Position numbers and translations under genes: made by a program
Shown: one piece after another, positions 55,880 through 64,000 of the stretch
How positions within the stretch are numbered: the first letter of the stretch is position 1
Layout: each line of letters begins with the position of its first letter
Notes under the pieces: generated by a model
The model's database searches: none
What the model saw: only the letters and a program-made list of their open reading frames with translations
What the model was told of the DNA's origin: nothing
NCBI RefSeq assembly: GCF_016127315.1
Contig: NZ_CP065997.1
Span: 248,001 to 312,000 of the forward strand
Reading direction: 5' to 3'
DNA: 64,000 nucleotides
DNA from: Achromobacter deleyi
Lineage (GTDB): Bacteria > Pseudomonadota > Gammaproteobacteria > Burkholderiales > Burkholderiaceae_B

Positions 55880-55936
55880 CGACGGCACGCGCGGCGCCAT
55901 CCGGGCGCGACGCGCCGCCGCCTGCCTGGACCCCGC

Positions 55937-56416
55937 TTACTTCAATCCGGCCTTGTCCAGGCCGAACGCCTCGTCGGCCGAACCCGGCTCGGTGCGGAAG
56001 GCCACGTTCAGGCGGTTCCAGCCGTTGATGCCCACCACCAGGAAGGTGAGGTCCGAGATTTCCGCTTCGGACAACTGGCCGCGGACCTGCTCGTACACTG
56101 CGTCGGACACGCCGTGCGGGTGCAGCGTGGTCAACGCCTCGGTCCATTCCAGCGCGGCGCGCTCGCGCGGGCTGAACAGGGTGGACTCACGCCAGATGGC
56201 GATGTGGTGCAGGCGCAGTTCGCGCTCGCCGCCGATCTTGGCCTGCTTGATGTGCATGTCCAGGCAGAAGCCGCAACCGTTGATCTGCGAGGCGCGGATC
56301 GTCACGAGATCGTTGAATTCGCGGATGACGGCCTTCTTCTTCAGAGCGGTGCTGAAGTCGAGGTAATGCTTGGACAGTTCGGCGGAAACCTGGAAGTAAT
56401 TCAGACGCTGGGTCAT
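55937..56416 (-). CDS. AhpD-like (carboxymuconolactone decarboxylase family) protein
   Basis: A 159-residue alkylhydroperoxidase-like protein. The redox pair is C48-G-F-C51 followed by His55 (INGCGFCLDMHIKQA), as in AhpD-type peroxidases. ATG at 56416 chosen from this. It converges with the MocR gene and may act in peroxide defence with the azoreductase (inference). A promoter is not clear. Confidence 0.9.
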   Translation of the reverse strand: MTQRLNYFQVSAELSKHYLDFSTALKKKAVIREFNDLVTIRASQINGCGFCLDMHIKQAKIGGERELRLHHIAIWRESTLFSPRERAALEWTEALTTLHPHGVSDAVYEQVRGQLSEAEISDLTFLVVGINGWNRLNVAFRTEPGSADEAFGLDKAGLK

Positions 56417-56549
56417 GTCACGGACACCTTTGTGGGAGGGGTTGCGGACGACATCGCCGCATACCCACATGGTGCCGCCAGCGGCCGCGGCGACAAAGCG
56501 CCAAGAATCGCCATTTGGCCTGGGCCATGCGGTCTGGCGCCGCGCCCGC

Positions 56550-56577
56550 TTGCCTCTACTTCAAATTACGGTATACT
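56550..56577 (+). promoter_or_regulatory. Promoter of tRNA-Gly copy 2
   Basis: TTGCCT (56550-56555), 16 bp, TATACT (56572-56577), then CTCGCC; about 24 bp before the mature tRNA. Confidence 0.7.
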
Positions 56578-56607
56578 CTCGCCTCTTCGCAGTACAGCAG
56601 TATCCGC

Positions 56608-56683
56608 GCGGGAGTAGCTCAGTTGGTAGAGCGCAACCTTGCCAAGGTTGAGGTCGCGAGTTCGAGACTCGTCTCCCGCTCCA
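56608..56683 (+). tRNA. tRNA-Gly (GCC), copy 2
   Basis: Identical in all 76 nt, including CCA, to copies 1 and 3; flanks differ. Confidence 0.98.
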
Positions 56684-57081
56684 GCAGATGCGCCGTTTCA
56701 TGAACGTCGCCGCATCGTTGGAATCATCAGCCGGATTGCTCATTGAAGCGGATCGCCAGGCATCATCGGCGCCGTTCTCTTTCACGACAGATTCTTGTCG
56801 CCCCCTCCCTCCCGTGTTGCCTTGCCGCTTTGCGTCGGGATGCCTGCACCGCCTCATGCCATGCGCCTTGCCGGCTTACGCGCACAATCTCGCGACAGAC
56901 CCCGCGATGCGCCCGCGGCGCGGCGCATGGTTGCGGCCACTTTTTTACCAAGCGCCCCGGCAGACCCGCACAAGTCCTAAAAACTGTGTATAATCGCTGT
57001 CTTTGGTGGACACGGCCTCTTTCAAAAGAGACCGATGATTGAAACCAGGTTGCAATCCGGTTCATCAAACGCAGTGCCCCC
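56684..57081. other. 398-bp spacer between tRNA-Gly copies 2 and 3
   Basis: No gene is seen. Near its end is an extended -10, TGTGTATAAT (TATAAT at 56989-56994), starting a leader of about 80 nt before copy 3; the leader has a CTCTTTCAAAAGAG hairpin (about 57017-57030). Confidence 0.6.
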
Positions 57082-57157
57082 GCGGGAGTAGCTCAGTTGG
57101 TAGAGCGCAACCTTGCCAAGGTTGAGGTCGCGAGTTCGAGACTCGTCTCCCGCTCCA
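57082..57157 (+). tRNA. tRNA-Gly (GCC), copy 3
   Basis: Identical 76-nt sequence; followed 54 bp later by tRNA-Cys, probably the same transcript. Confidence 0.98.
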
Positions 57158-57211
57158 AATACAAAAAGGAAGCACCGGCCTATACCGAGCTTCCTTTTTT
57201 CTTGCAGTACT

Positions 57212-57285
57212 GGCGCAATGGCAGAGTGGTTATGCAGCGGATTGCAAATCCGTGTACGTCGGTTCGATTCCGGCTTGCGCCTCCA
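57212..57285 (+). tRNA. tRNA-Cys (GCA)
   Basis: 74 nt with encoded CCA. Acceptor GGCGCAA pairs with TTGCGCC, the anticodon loop holds GCA (ATTGCAAAT), T loop TTCGATT. Confidence 0.97.
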
Positions 57286-57378
57286 GTATTTCTCCCCCCT
57301 GCATCTCGTTACCCATCCCTACGCCCAGTCAATCGTTTGATTGCTAAGGTGACGCCGTTTTCATTCGACGACGATCCC

Positions 57379-57711
57379 ATGCACAGCAATCAAAAATCGC
57401 GACGCGCCCGCCCCACCCTTTTGGCATTGTCCGCCGCCACGCTGATGACGTTGGCGCCGCTGGCCGCCGAGGCCGATTCCGACCGCCATCACCGCCATGG
57501 CCACGGCCATGGCCGCGGCGAGTATAAAGAGAAGTACTGGGACGGCGCCTGTGAGGTCGAGCGCAAATGGAAGCGCAACGGCGACTATCGCGAAAAGCGC
57601 AGGTGCCGCGACGACTACCGCTACGGCTACGCGCCCCAGCCCGTGCTGGTGCCGGCCATGCCCGCGCCCGCCATCATCATCAACCCGCCCCCCATCATCA
57701 TCCGCCCCTGA
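57379..57711 (+). CDS. Small secreted basic protein, His-rich
   Basis: Unrecognised, 110 residues. It has a long signal peptide (1-33, ending AAEADS), a His/Gly stretch (HHRHGHGHGRGE), a basic and aromatic middle with two cysteines (YWDGACEVERKWKRNGDYREKRRC) and a tail of Pro and Ile ending NPPPIIIRP. The His stretch could bind metal. It precedes another unknown gene by 2 bp and may be translated with it. Confidence 0.7.
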   Translation: MHSNQKSRRARPTLLALSAATLMTLAPLAAEADSDRHHRHGHGHGRGEYKEKYWDGACEVERKWKRNGDYREKRRCRDDYRYGYAPQPVLVPAMPAPAIIINPPPIIIRP

Positions 57712-57713
57712 CC

Positions 57714-58304
57714 ATGGATCCCTCGGTGAAAGACGCCATCGCCCGCTGGCCCGACGTGCCCGCGGTGTTCGGCTGGCTGTCGCTGGATCCGCGCGGCCGC
57801 TGGCGCCTGCATCCGCAAGGACTGGCCGCCGCGGGCGGGCCGGGCGAGTCCATCACCAATACGCAGATCCAGGGTTTCATCGACCGCAATTACGAACGCG
57901 ACGACGCCGGCCGCTGGTTCTTCCAGAACGGCCCGCAGCGCGTCTTCCTGCGGCTCGATGCCGCGCCGTACGTGCTGCGTCTCGATGACGCCGGCCACGC
58001 CCTGCTCACGCACACCGGCCAGGCGGTAAGCGCGATCAGCGGCTGGTGGCTGGATGACGCCGGCCAGTTGTACGCCATGGCATCGCAGGGACCCGGCGTG
58101 GTGCTGGACCGCGACCTGCCGCCCCTGATGGAACGGCTCGTCACGGAAGACGGCGCCGCCCTGCTGGACGCCATCGATCGCCTGGCGCCTGCGCAATCGC
58201 TGCGCATCGCGCTGCCGGGCGTCTACGACGCGGCGCCGCTGTGCCTGATCGATCGCGCTCTGGTGCCGGGCACCCTGGGTTTCCAGGCCAATCCCACCGC
58301 CTGA
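57714..58304 (+). CDS. DUF2946/DUF2944-type protein of unknown function
   Basis: A 196-residue cytoplasmic protein starting MDPSVKDAIARWPDVPAVFGWLSLD, which I associate with a Burkholderiales family of unknown function (accession uncertain). It is made of short beta units (RGRWRLHP, GRWFFQNGPQRVFLRLD, GWWLDDAGQLYAMA) and no signal peptide or helix. It follows the His-rich gene by 2 bp. Confidence 0.75.
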   Translation: MDPSVKDAIARWPDVPAVFGWLSLDPRGRWRLHPQGLAAAGGPGESITNTQIQGFIDRNYERDDAGRWFFQNGPQRVFLRLDAAPYVLRLDDAGHALLTHTGQAVSAISGWWLDDAGQLYAMASQGPGVVLDRDLPPLMERLVTEDGAALLDAIDRLAPAQSLRIALPGVYDAAPLCLIDRALVPGTLGFQANPTA

Positions 58305-58351
58305 TCCGGCGCGTTCGCGCAACGCGGCGCGCCGGCGGCAAGCCGGACGCG

Positions 58352-58804
58352 TCAGAACATGCCGTTGCTGTTGGCGGACTGCTCGGGAATCGGCTGCACC
58401 GCGTCCCAGTGCTCGACGATCTTGCCTTGTTCAAGCCGGAAGATGTCGACGATGGCGTTGCCGCGCGAGCCCGGTTCGCGCACCGCGTGCACATGCAGGA
58501 TCACATAGTCGCCATCGGTGAAGACGCGCTTGATCTCGCTTTTCGATTGCGGATACTTGTCGCGCAGGAACGCGACGAATTTGCGGAATCCCTCCGGTCC
58601 GTCAGCGGCATTGGGGTTGTGCTGGATGTAGTGGTCGCCCAGGTATTTCACGGCGGCGTCCGCGTCCTTCTGGTTCAGGCCCTTCTCGTAGAAAGCCAGC
58701 ACGGCCGCCTTGTTGGCGGCCTCCTGTTCGGGCGAGGCCTGGACCGCGGGCGACAGGGCCGCGGCAAGCAGGGCAACGCCGAGAATGCGCGTGATGAACG
58801 ACAT
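58352..58804 (-). CDS. SnoaL-like (NTF2 fold) secreted protein
   Basis: A 150-residue protein with a signal peptide (1-23, ending VQASP) and a SnoaL-like cone fold (about 30-145) with KYLGDHYIQHNPNAADGPEGF and VDIFRLEQGKIVEHWDAVQPIP. Many such proteins have no known substrate. It lies 97 bp after the DoxX gene on the same strand. Confidence 0.85.
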   Translation of the reverse strand: MSFITRILGVALLAAALSPAVQASPEQEAANKAAVLAFYEKGLNQKDADAAVKYLGDHYIQHNPNAADGPEGFRKFVAFLRDKYPQSKSEIKRVFTDGDYVILHVHAVREPGSRGNAIVDIFRLEQGKIVEHWDAVQPIPEQSANSNGMF

Positions 58805-58901
58805 GGGATCTCCAGAAAAGCCGAGGCGGCCGGCCCATTCTAGGTGCCGGCCGCCTCGGGGACGACGTCCAATTCAGTAGACAGTTTGATGCGCCAGGCG
58901 A

Positions 58902-59303
58902 TCAGCCGCGACGGCTCTTGATCAGCGCGAACTTGCCGTCGCCCAGCAGCGCCAGCACCGCGGCCGCCACGGCCAGGAACACCGGGTATTCCCAGCCGCC
59001 GCCCGGGTTGCTGAAGCCCCAGCCGTTGCCGAAGTGCACGGTGGACGCGACGAACAGCTGCACCGCGGCGACCGCGGCGATCCAGCGCGGGAACACGCCC
59101 AGGATCAGCAGCGCGCCGGCGCCGATCTCGAAGAAGGTCACCGGATACGCCAGCCAGCTCGCGAAGCCGATCTTGGCGAAGAACTGCGCGGTGCCCGGCA
59201 GGGTGAACACCAGCAGCTTGGTCAGGCCGTGGGCCAGGAACATCACGCCCAGCGCGATGCGGAGCAGGAGCGCGGCATAAGGCGCGGTACGGGTATCGGT
59301 CAT
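58902..59303 (-). CDS. DoxX-family membrane protein
   Basis: A 133-residue protein with four helices. LRIALGVMFLAHGLTKL and the later GNGWGFSNPGGGWEYPVFL are typical of DoxX. The start at 59303 has a GGAGA site; an upstream ATG would add 15 residues. DoxX proteins are linked with quinone or sulfur redox and stress. Divergent from LysR, which probably controls it. Confidence 0.88.
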   Translation of the reverse strand: MTDTRTAPYAALLLRIALGVMFLAHGLTKLLVFTLPGTAQFFAKIGFASWLAYPVTFFEIGAGALLILGVFPRWIAAVAAVQLFVASTVHFGNGWGFSNPGGGWEYPVFLAVAAAVLALLGDGKFALIKSRRG

Positions 59304-59426
59304 TGCATTCTCCGTGAGCGAATCGCCCAGGACGGGAAGATTCTTCATGGCCGCTATTCTTGCGATTCCAAAAACAAAGATAAACATGCAAAATCGCAAC
59401 TTATTGTTCCCCGTTAGGTAACAATC

Positions 59427-60359
59427 ATGGACACCCACACCGCCATGCAGACCTTTGCCCGGGTCGTGGAACTGGGCTCGTTCGCGGCCGCCGCGGACAA
59501 GATGGGCCAGGCGCGTTCCGTGGTCACGCGCCAGATCGCGTACCTGGAAGAAAAGTACGGCGTGCGGCTGCTGAACCGCACCACCCGCAAGCTCAGCATG
59601 ACCGACGCCGGCCGCGCCTTCTACGAGCGGGTGCGGCCGATCCTGGCCGAAGTGGCCGACCTGGAGCTGTCGCTGCAGGCCGAGGGCCAGGCGCCCAGCG
59701 GACGCCTGCGCGTCAGCGCGCCCGTGTCGTTCGGCATCCTGCACCTGGGGCCGGCCATCGCCGAATACCTGCTGCGCTATCCCGACGTCATCATCGACCT
59801 GGACCTGAATGACCGCGTGGTCGACCTGGTCGAGGACGGCTACGACGTCGCGGTGCGCATCGGCCCGCTGCAGGATTCGTCGCTGGTGGCGCGGCCGCTG
59901 GCGCCGCAGCAGTTACTGGTGTGCGCCGCGCCCGCCTACCTGGCACGCCATGGCGTGCCACAGACGCCGGACGACCTGAAACAGCACCGCTGCCTGCATT
60001 ACGCCTACGCCAGCACCGGCAATGAATGGCATTTCGAGAAGGACGGGGTCACCCATCTGGTGCGGGTCAACGCCGCCCTGCGCGCCAACAATGGCGATGT
60101 CCTGCGCACCGCCGCGCTGGCCGGGCATGGCGTGATCCTGCAGCCGGAATTCCTGGTGGGCGAGGACGTGCGCGCCGGCCGCCTGACCGCCCTGTTGCAG
60201 GACTACGCCCACACGCCGATTTCCATGTACGCCGCCTATCCGCACCGGCGCTTCCTCTCGCCCAAGGTGCGTTCCTTCGTCGAACACCTGGAAGAACGCT
60301 TCGGCAGCCGCGCGCCGATGGCGCCGGCGCGGCGCGCCAGCCGTCGCCGCAGCCGTTAG
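59427..60359 (+). CDS. LysR-family transcriptional regulator
   Basis: A 310-residue regulator. N-terminal helix-turn-helix (1-60, AAADKMGQARSVVTRQIAYLEEKYGVRLLNRTTRKLSMTD) and a periplasmic-binding-like effector domain (about 90-300). The basic tail (ARRASRRRSR) is longer than usual. Divergent from DoxX by 123 bp; LysR proteins usually act on such divergent genes. Confidence 0.94.
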   Translation: MDTHTAMQTFARVVELGSFAAAADKMGQARSVVTRQIAYLEEKYGVRLLNRTTRKLSMTDAGRAFYERVRPILAEVADLELSLQAEGQAPSGRLRVSAPVSFGILHLGPAIAEYLLRYPDVIIDLDLNDRVVDLVEDGYDVAVRIGPLQDSSLVARPLAPQQLLVCAAPAYLARHGVPQTPDDLKQHRCLHYAYASTGNEWHFEKDGVTHLVRVNAALRANNGDVLRTAALAGHGVILQPEFLVGEDVRAGRLTALLQDYAHTPISMYAAYPHRRFLSPKVRSFVEHLEERFGSRAPMAPARRASRRRSR

Positions 60360-60369
60360 AATCGTAGCC

Positions 60370-60951
60370 ATGACCGCCAAATCGCCCCTCGAATACTTCC
60401 CCGCGCCGCGCCGTGCGAACTTCTGCAGCCAATGCGGCTCGCCCGTGAACCGCCGGGTGCCCGAGGGCGACAACCGCGAACGCGACATCTGCGACCACTG
60501 CGGCGCGATCCACTACCAGAACCCGCGCCTGGTGGTGGGCACGGTGCCGGTGCTGGACAACCGCGTGCTGCTGTGCCGGCGCGCGATCGAACCGCGCTAC
60601 AACACCTGGACGCTGCCGGCCGGCTTCATGGAGCTGGGCGAGAGCACCGCGCAGGGCGCCGGCCGCGAGACGCTGGAGGAATCCGGCGCGCGCATCCGGC
60701 TGGGCGAGATCTACACCATCATCGACGTGCCGCAGATCGAGCAGGTGCACGTGTTCTACCTGGCCGAGGTGCTGGGCCCCGAGCTGGATCCCGGCCCGGA
60801 AAGCCTGGAAGCCCGCTTCTACGACGAGGCCGACATTCCCTGGGACGACCTGGCGTTCCGCACCGTGGCGACCACGCTGCAACGCTATTTCGAGGACCGC
60901 AAGCGCGGCACATTCGGCCCTCACCACTACACCCTAGAATCGCACCGTTGA
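60370..60951 (+). CDS. NUDIX hydrolase with zinc ribbon
   Basis: A 193-residue hydrolase. The N-terminal zinc ribbon has FCSQCGSP and [10 protein letters not shown] (Cys pairs); the NUDIX box is [22 protein letters not shown], fully matching GX5EX7REUXEEXGU. The layout resembles NudC-like or ADP-ribose-type enzymes. It overlaps aat (stop TGA at 60949-60951 inside the TTG start). Substrate unknown. Confidence 0.9.
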   Translation: MTAKSPLEYFPAPRRANFCSQCGSPVNRRVPEGDNRERDICDHCGAIHYQNPRLVVGTVPVLDNRVLLCRRAIEPRYNTWTLPAGFMELGESTAQGAGRETLEESGARIRLGEIYTIIDVPQIEQVHVFYLAEVLGPELDPGPESLEARFYDEADIPWDDLAFRTVATTLQRYFEDRKRGTFGPHHYTLESHR

Positions 60952-61706
60952 AGCTGCCCTGGCTTGCCGCCGACACGCCGTTTCCGCCGGCGGAATTCGC
61001 CCTGACGGATCCGGACGGCCTGCTGGCGGCCGGCGCCGACCTGTCCACGCCGCGCCTGATCCAGGCTTACTCGAACGGCATCTTTCCCTGGTATTCCGAG
61101 GGCGAGCCGATCCTGTGGTGGAGCCCGGATCCGCGCATGGTGCTGGCCTGTCGCGACTTCGCGCCCTCGCACTCGCTGCGCAAGCTGCTGCGCCAGATCG
61201 CCAGCCACGAACACGAGGCCGCGCCGCGCATCGAGGTGCGGGTCGACACCGCCTTCGCCACGGTGATGGCGCACTGCGCCGCGCCGCGCGACGGCCAGCC
61301 GGGCACCTGGATCACCGCCGCCATGCGGCAGGCCTACCTCGCCTGGCACCAGGCCGGCTACGTCCACAGCATCGAAACCTGGATCGACGGCGAACTGGCC
61401 GGCGGCCTGTATGGCATCAACCTGGGCCGCATGTTCTTCGGTGAATCGATGTTCACGCTCGTGCCCAACGCCTCCAAGATCGCGCTGGCCTACCTGGTGC
61501 GCTACGTCAGCGCACAGGGCGTGCAGTGGATCGACTGCCAGCAGCAGACCCGCCATCTCGCCAGCCTGGGCGCGCGGCCGGTGCCGCGCTCGCGCTTCCT
61601 GGAACACGTGCGCGCGGCCGCCGTGCAGCCGCCGCTGGCCTGGGCGTCCGGACGACTGGACAGCACGGGTCGGCTGCTGCCCCTGCCGCCTGCCGACCCG
61701 GCCTGA
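60948..61706 (+). CDS. aat: Leucyl/phenylalanyl-tRNA-protein transferase
   Basis: A 252-residue enzyme of the N-end rule, attaching Leu or Phe to proteins with N-terminal Arg or Lys, which marks them for ClpAP. The family opening is seen as [29 protein letters not shown]; later [18 protein letters not shown]. Start must be TTG at 60948 (no ATG fits); it overlaps the NUDIX stop. Confidence 0.94.
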   Translation: MKLPWLAADTPFPPAEFALTDPDGLLAAGADLSTPRLIQAYSNGIFPWYSEGEPILWWSPDPRMVLACRDFAPSHSLRKLLRQIASHEHEAAPRIEVRVDTAFATVMAHCAAPRDGQPGTWITAAMRQAYLAWHQAGYVHSIETWIDGELAGGLYGINLGRMFFGESMFTLVPNASKIALAYLVRYVSAQGVQWIDCQQQTRHLASLGARPVPRSRFLEHVRAAAVQPPLAWASGRLDSTGRLLPLPPADPA

Positions 61707-61820
61707 CGGCCGCCCCGTCCCCTGGCGCCGCGTTCCGTCCCCGCCCACATCACAAGCCGGGTTAAGCGTTAATATGTACTCGTCCCCGTCACGGACTTGG
61801 CGCCGGACACCGGGATCCAC

Positions 61821-62573
61821 ATGAGCCAGCTCAAAGAATTACCTTTCTCCACGCTGCAGTTCTACGCGACCGCTCCCTACCCTTGCAGCTATCTGCCGGG
61901 ACGCCAGGCACGGTCGCAGGTCGCCGCGCCCGGCCATCTGATCAACGCCGGCACCTACTCGCAACTGGTCGAGCAGGGTTTCCGCCGCAGCGGCCTGTTC
62001 ACCTACCGCCCGCACTGCGACAGCTGCCATGCCTGTGTGCCGGTGCGGGTTGACACCGCCAGCTTCGCGCCCAACCGCAGCCAGCGCCGCGCCTGGCGCG
62101 ACCATCGCAACCTGCAGTCGTTCGTGGCCGAGCTGGCCTGGTCGCCCGAGCACTACCGGCTCTATACCCGCTACCAGCAGGGCCGCCATCCCGGCGGCGG
62201 CATGGACGAGGACAGCCGCACGCAATACGCGCAGTTCCTGCTGACCAGCCGCGTCAACACCCGCCTGGTCGAATTCCGCGACCCCGCGGGCGTGCTGATG
62301 ATGGTCTCGATCATCGACGTGCTGGACGACGGCCTGTCGTCCGTCTACACCTTCTACGATCCCGACGTGCCGGGCAGCCTGGGCACCTACAGCATCCTCT
62401 GGCAGATCGAGCAGTGCCGCACGCTCAACCTGCCTTGGCTCTACCTGGGCTACTGGATCGCCGACAGCCAGAAAATGTCGTACAAGGCCAGCTTCCATCC
62501 GGCCCAGTACCTGATCGACGGCGCCTGGGGCGAACCGCCCGCGCCCGCCACGCCGCCCGGCCCGGCCGCCTGA
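61821..62573 (+). CDS. bpt: Aspartate/glutamate leucyltransferase Bpt
   Basis: A 250-residue arginyltransferase-like enzyme that adds Leu to proteins starting with Asp or Glu. Cysteine set C66, C69 and C72 ([16 protein letters not shown]) and the late [17 protein letters not shown] are typical. It complements aat next door, so both bacterial N-degron transferases are here. ATG at 61821 chosen. Confidence 0.94.
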   Translation: MSQLKELPFSTLQFYATAPYPCSYLPGRQARSQVAAPGHLINAGTYSQLVEQGFRRSGLFTYRPHCDSCHACVPVRVDTASFAPNRSQRRAWRDHRNLQSFVAELAWSPEHYRLYTRYQQGRHPGGGMDEDSRTQYAQFLLTSRVNTRLVEFRDPAGVLMMVSIIDVLDDGLSSVYTFYDPDVPGSLGTYSILWQIEQCRTLNLPWLYLGYWIADSQKMSYKASFHPAQYLIDGAWGEPPAPATPPGPAA

Positions 62574-62627
62574 TCCGCGCGACCGCAGCCCGCAAGGCCG
62601 GCCAAAGACGCTTTACAATCCCGCTCC

Positions 62628-63674
62628 ATGTCGATCCTCTTCCACGCCTATCCCCTGGCCCGCCCGGCGCTGTTCGCCATGGACGCGGAAACCGCCCACG
62701 AAGTCACCCTGTCGGGACTGCAGCGGGCCTACGAATGCGGCGCCACGCGCAAGCTGCTGCACGCGCAGCCCAAGGCGCCCTGCACCCTGATGGGCATGCA
62801 GCTGGCCAACCCCATCGGGCTGGCGGCGGGACTGGACAAGAACGGCGCCTACATCGACGCGCTCGGCAATCTGGGGTTCGGTTTCGTCGAGGTCGGCACG
62901 GTGACGCCGCGGGCGCAGCCGGGCAACCCCAAGCCGCGCATGTTCCGCCTGCCGCGCGCCAACGCACTGATCAACCGCCTGGGCTTCAACAACCAGGGGC
63001 TGGACGCGTTCCTGGCCAACGTGCAGCGCAGCCAGTGGCGCAAGCAGGGCGGCATCCTCGGCCTGAACATCGGCAAGAACGCCGACACCCCGATCGAGCG
63101 CGCGGCGGACGACTACCTGATCGGCCTGGCCGGCGTGTACCCGCACGCCGACTACGTCACGGTGAACATCTCGTCGCCCAACACCAAGAATCTGCGGGCC
63201 CTGCAAGGCGGCGACGAACTGTCGGCGCTGCTGGCGCAACTGGCGGACAAGCGCCGCGCGCTGGAAGACCAGCACCAGCGCCGCGTGCCGATGGCCGTCA
63301 AGATCGCTCCCGACCTGACCACGGAACAGATCGACGCCATCGCCGACGCGCTGCCGCGCCATGGCATCGATGGCGTCATCGCCACCAATACCACGCTGTC
63401 GCGCGACGCGGTCACCGGCCTGGCGCACGCCGAGGAAGCCGGCGGCCTGTCCGGCGCGCCGGTGCATGAATTGTCGCTGGCGGTGATCCGCAGGCTGAAG
63501 GAACGCCTGGGCGACAGCCTGGCGATCATCGGCGTGGGCGGTGTGCTGTCGGGCCGCCAGGCCCAGGAAAAGATGCAGGCCGGCGCCGACGCGGTGCAGT
63601 TGTACACAGGCCTGATCTACCGCGGCCCCGCCCTGGTGGGCGAGTGCGTGCGGGCGGTGGCCCTCCGGGCCTGA
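62628..63674 (+). CDS. pyrD: Dihydroorotate dehydrogenase (quinone)
   Basis: A 348-residue class 2 enzyme of pyrimidine synthesis, bound to the inner membrane through its N-terminal helices. [13 protein letters not shown], the FMN loop and the catalytic serine in [15 protein letters not shown] are present, as is [21 protein letters not shown] short GGCCCCGGCC-like hairpin follows the stop. Confidence 0.96.
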   Translation: MSILFHAYPLARPALFAMDAETAHEVTLSGLQRAYECGATRKLLHAQPKAPCTLMGMQLANPIGLAAGLDKNGAYIDALGNLGFGFVEVGTVTPRAQPGNPKPRMFRLPRANALINRLGFNNQGLDAFLANVQRSQWRKQGGILGLNIGKNADTPIERAADDYLIGLAGVYPHADYVTVNISSPNTKNLRALQGGDELSALLAQLADKRRALEDQHQRRVPMAVKIAPDLTTEQIDAIADALPRHGIDGVIATNTTLSRDAVTGLAHAEEAGGLSGAPVHELSLAVIRRLKERLGDSLAIIGVGGVLSGRQAQEKMQAGADAVQLYTGLIYRGPALVGECVRAVALRA

Positions 63675-63775
63675 TCCCGCGCCCCGGCCACGCCGGGGCT
63701 TGCCAGGACGAACCTCGCGGGCGGCCATGCTGCCCGGGCGGCGCCCGCGCGCGCCCGTCATCCCGCGGAAAAAAC

Positions 63776-63807
63776 GGGCAAAAAAAGAGGCCACCCGAAG
63801 GGTGGCC
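63776..63807 (-). terminator. Terminator of the phasin gene
   Basis: Stem GGCCACCC/GGGTGGCC (63789-63807) with GAA loop; on the minus strand followed by a T-run (63776-63786). Confidence 0.8.
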
Positions 63808-63880
63808 CTAATTCCAGCTCTGCTCTGTCACTCAACAGTACTACATAACTGCTATTTGCGCAGCATCGCGCGCCAAATAC

Positions 63881-64000
63881 TTAGGCGCTGCGACGGCTGC
63901 GGCTGGCGACCTTGGTGGCGGCGTCGGCGGCATCCGTCGCTGCCTTGAAGGTCGCGTTGGCGGCGGCATTCAGGTTCGACTCGGCGACTTCGGCGGCCTG
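63881..64000 (-). CDS. Phasin-family protein (C-terminal part)
   Basis: Only the last 39 codons and the TAA stop are inside the window. The sequence is Ala-rich and helical (NLNAAANATFKAATDAADAA) and ends in a basic ASRSRRSA, typical of PhaP phasins that coat polyhydroxyalkanoate granules in this group. The rest lies beyond base 64000. Confidence 0.75.
   Translation of the reverse strand, partial: QAAEVAESNLNAAANATFKAATDAADAATKVASRSRRSA

Noticed and set aside
56515..56703. Short open frames running through the tRNA-Gly genes (also at 52614 and 57097)
   Set aside because: They all contain the same translated tRNA sequence; the tRNA is the real feature.
52707..57285. Integrative element at the tRNA-Gly genes
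   Set aside because: All three tRNA copies are full length and there is no integrase, att-like partial copy or phage gene; only the possibility of recombination is kept as a finding.

Overview
The window is about 68% G+C, gene-dense, and looks like the chromosome of an Alcaligenaceae member (Achromobacter or Bordetella type, order Burkholderiales). This is inferred from gene order (hrcA-hemH-grpE-dnaK-dnaJ on one strand; fur next to bamE, dapB and murB), from DUF4148, DUF1841, DUF4212 and phasin genes, and from codon use. No database search was possible. No phage, insertion sequence, integrase or CRISPR array was seen.

Layout. 1-8.0 kb: one plus-strand operon holding a family 5 peptide ABC transporter (binding protein cut by the window edge, two permeases, two ATPases), an RpiR regulator, an N-acyl-D-amino-acid deacylase and a RidA protein; it reads as uptake and breakdown of D-amino-acid-containing compounds. 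8.4-11.4 kb: ftsK-lolA (minus). 11.5-13.4 kb: trxB, an Smr protein and an EmrE-type pump (plus). 13.5-15.9 kb: a sodium:solute symporter with its DUF4212 partner (minus). 16.5-24.9 kb: a complete kdp potassium system (small upstream ORF, kdpF, A, B, C, D, E). 25-27.1 kb: a TorF-type porin, a small unknown protein and a DapA-family lyase; the porin gene and the unknown-dapA pair have upstream regions that align in register. 27.1-30.1 kb: a chemoreceptor with an FNR-like box upstream, then icd (both minus). 30.3-35.8 kb: DUF1841, two cytochromes c, MoxR ATPase plus VWA protein, two GNAT acetyltransferases and an unknown gene. 35.9-39.6 kb: an M16 zinc peptidase, a DUF4148 protein made of three repeats, and a non-coding 43-nt tandem repeat ending in a terminator. 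39.7-46.5 kb: heat-shock block dnaJ, dnaK, thioredoxin-like, grpE, a small acidic protein, hemH, hrcA (all minus), with good sigma-32 promoters before dnaK and grpE. 46.6-52.4 kb: nadK, recN, fur, bamE, dapB, murB. 52.4-57.3 kb: three identical tRNA-Gly(GCC) genes and tRNA-Cys, enclosing an accessory block (orphan Imm33-like protein, azoreductase, GNAT, MocR regulator, AhpD-like protein). 57.3-63.7 kb: small unknown proteins, SnoaL-like and DoxX proteins with a divergent LysR regulator, a NUDIX hydrolase, the two N-end-rule transferases aat and bpt, and pyrD. The right edge cuts a phasin gene.

Most genes are ordinary core functions. The least explained items are non-coding: the 43-nt repeat RNA candidate (39.4 kb), the paired promoters around 24.9 and 25.8 kb, a hairpin-rich 644-bp gap before kdp with a terminator that has no gene upstream, and a 33-bp inverted-repeat element near 8.3 kb. 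Among proteins, the 32-residue ORF before kdpF, the orphan immunity-like protein between tRNA repeats, and the FPASD double-repeat protein deserve a second look.
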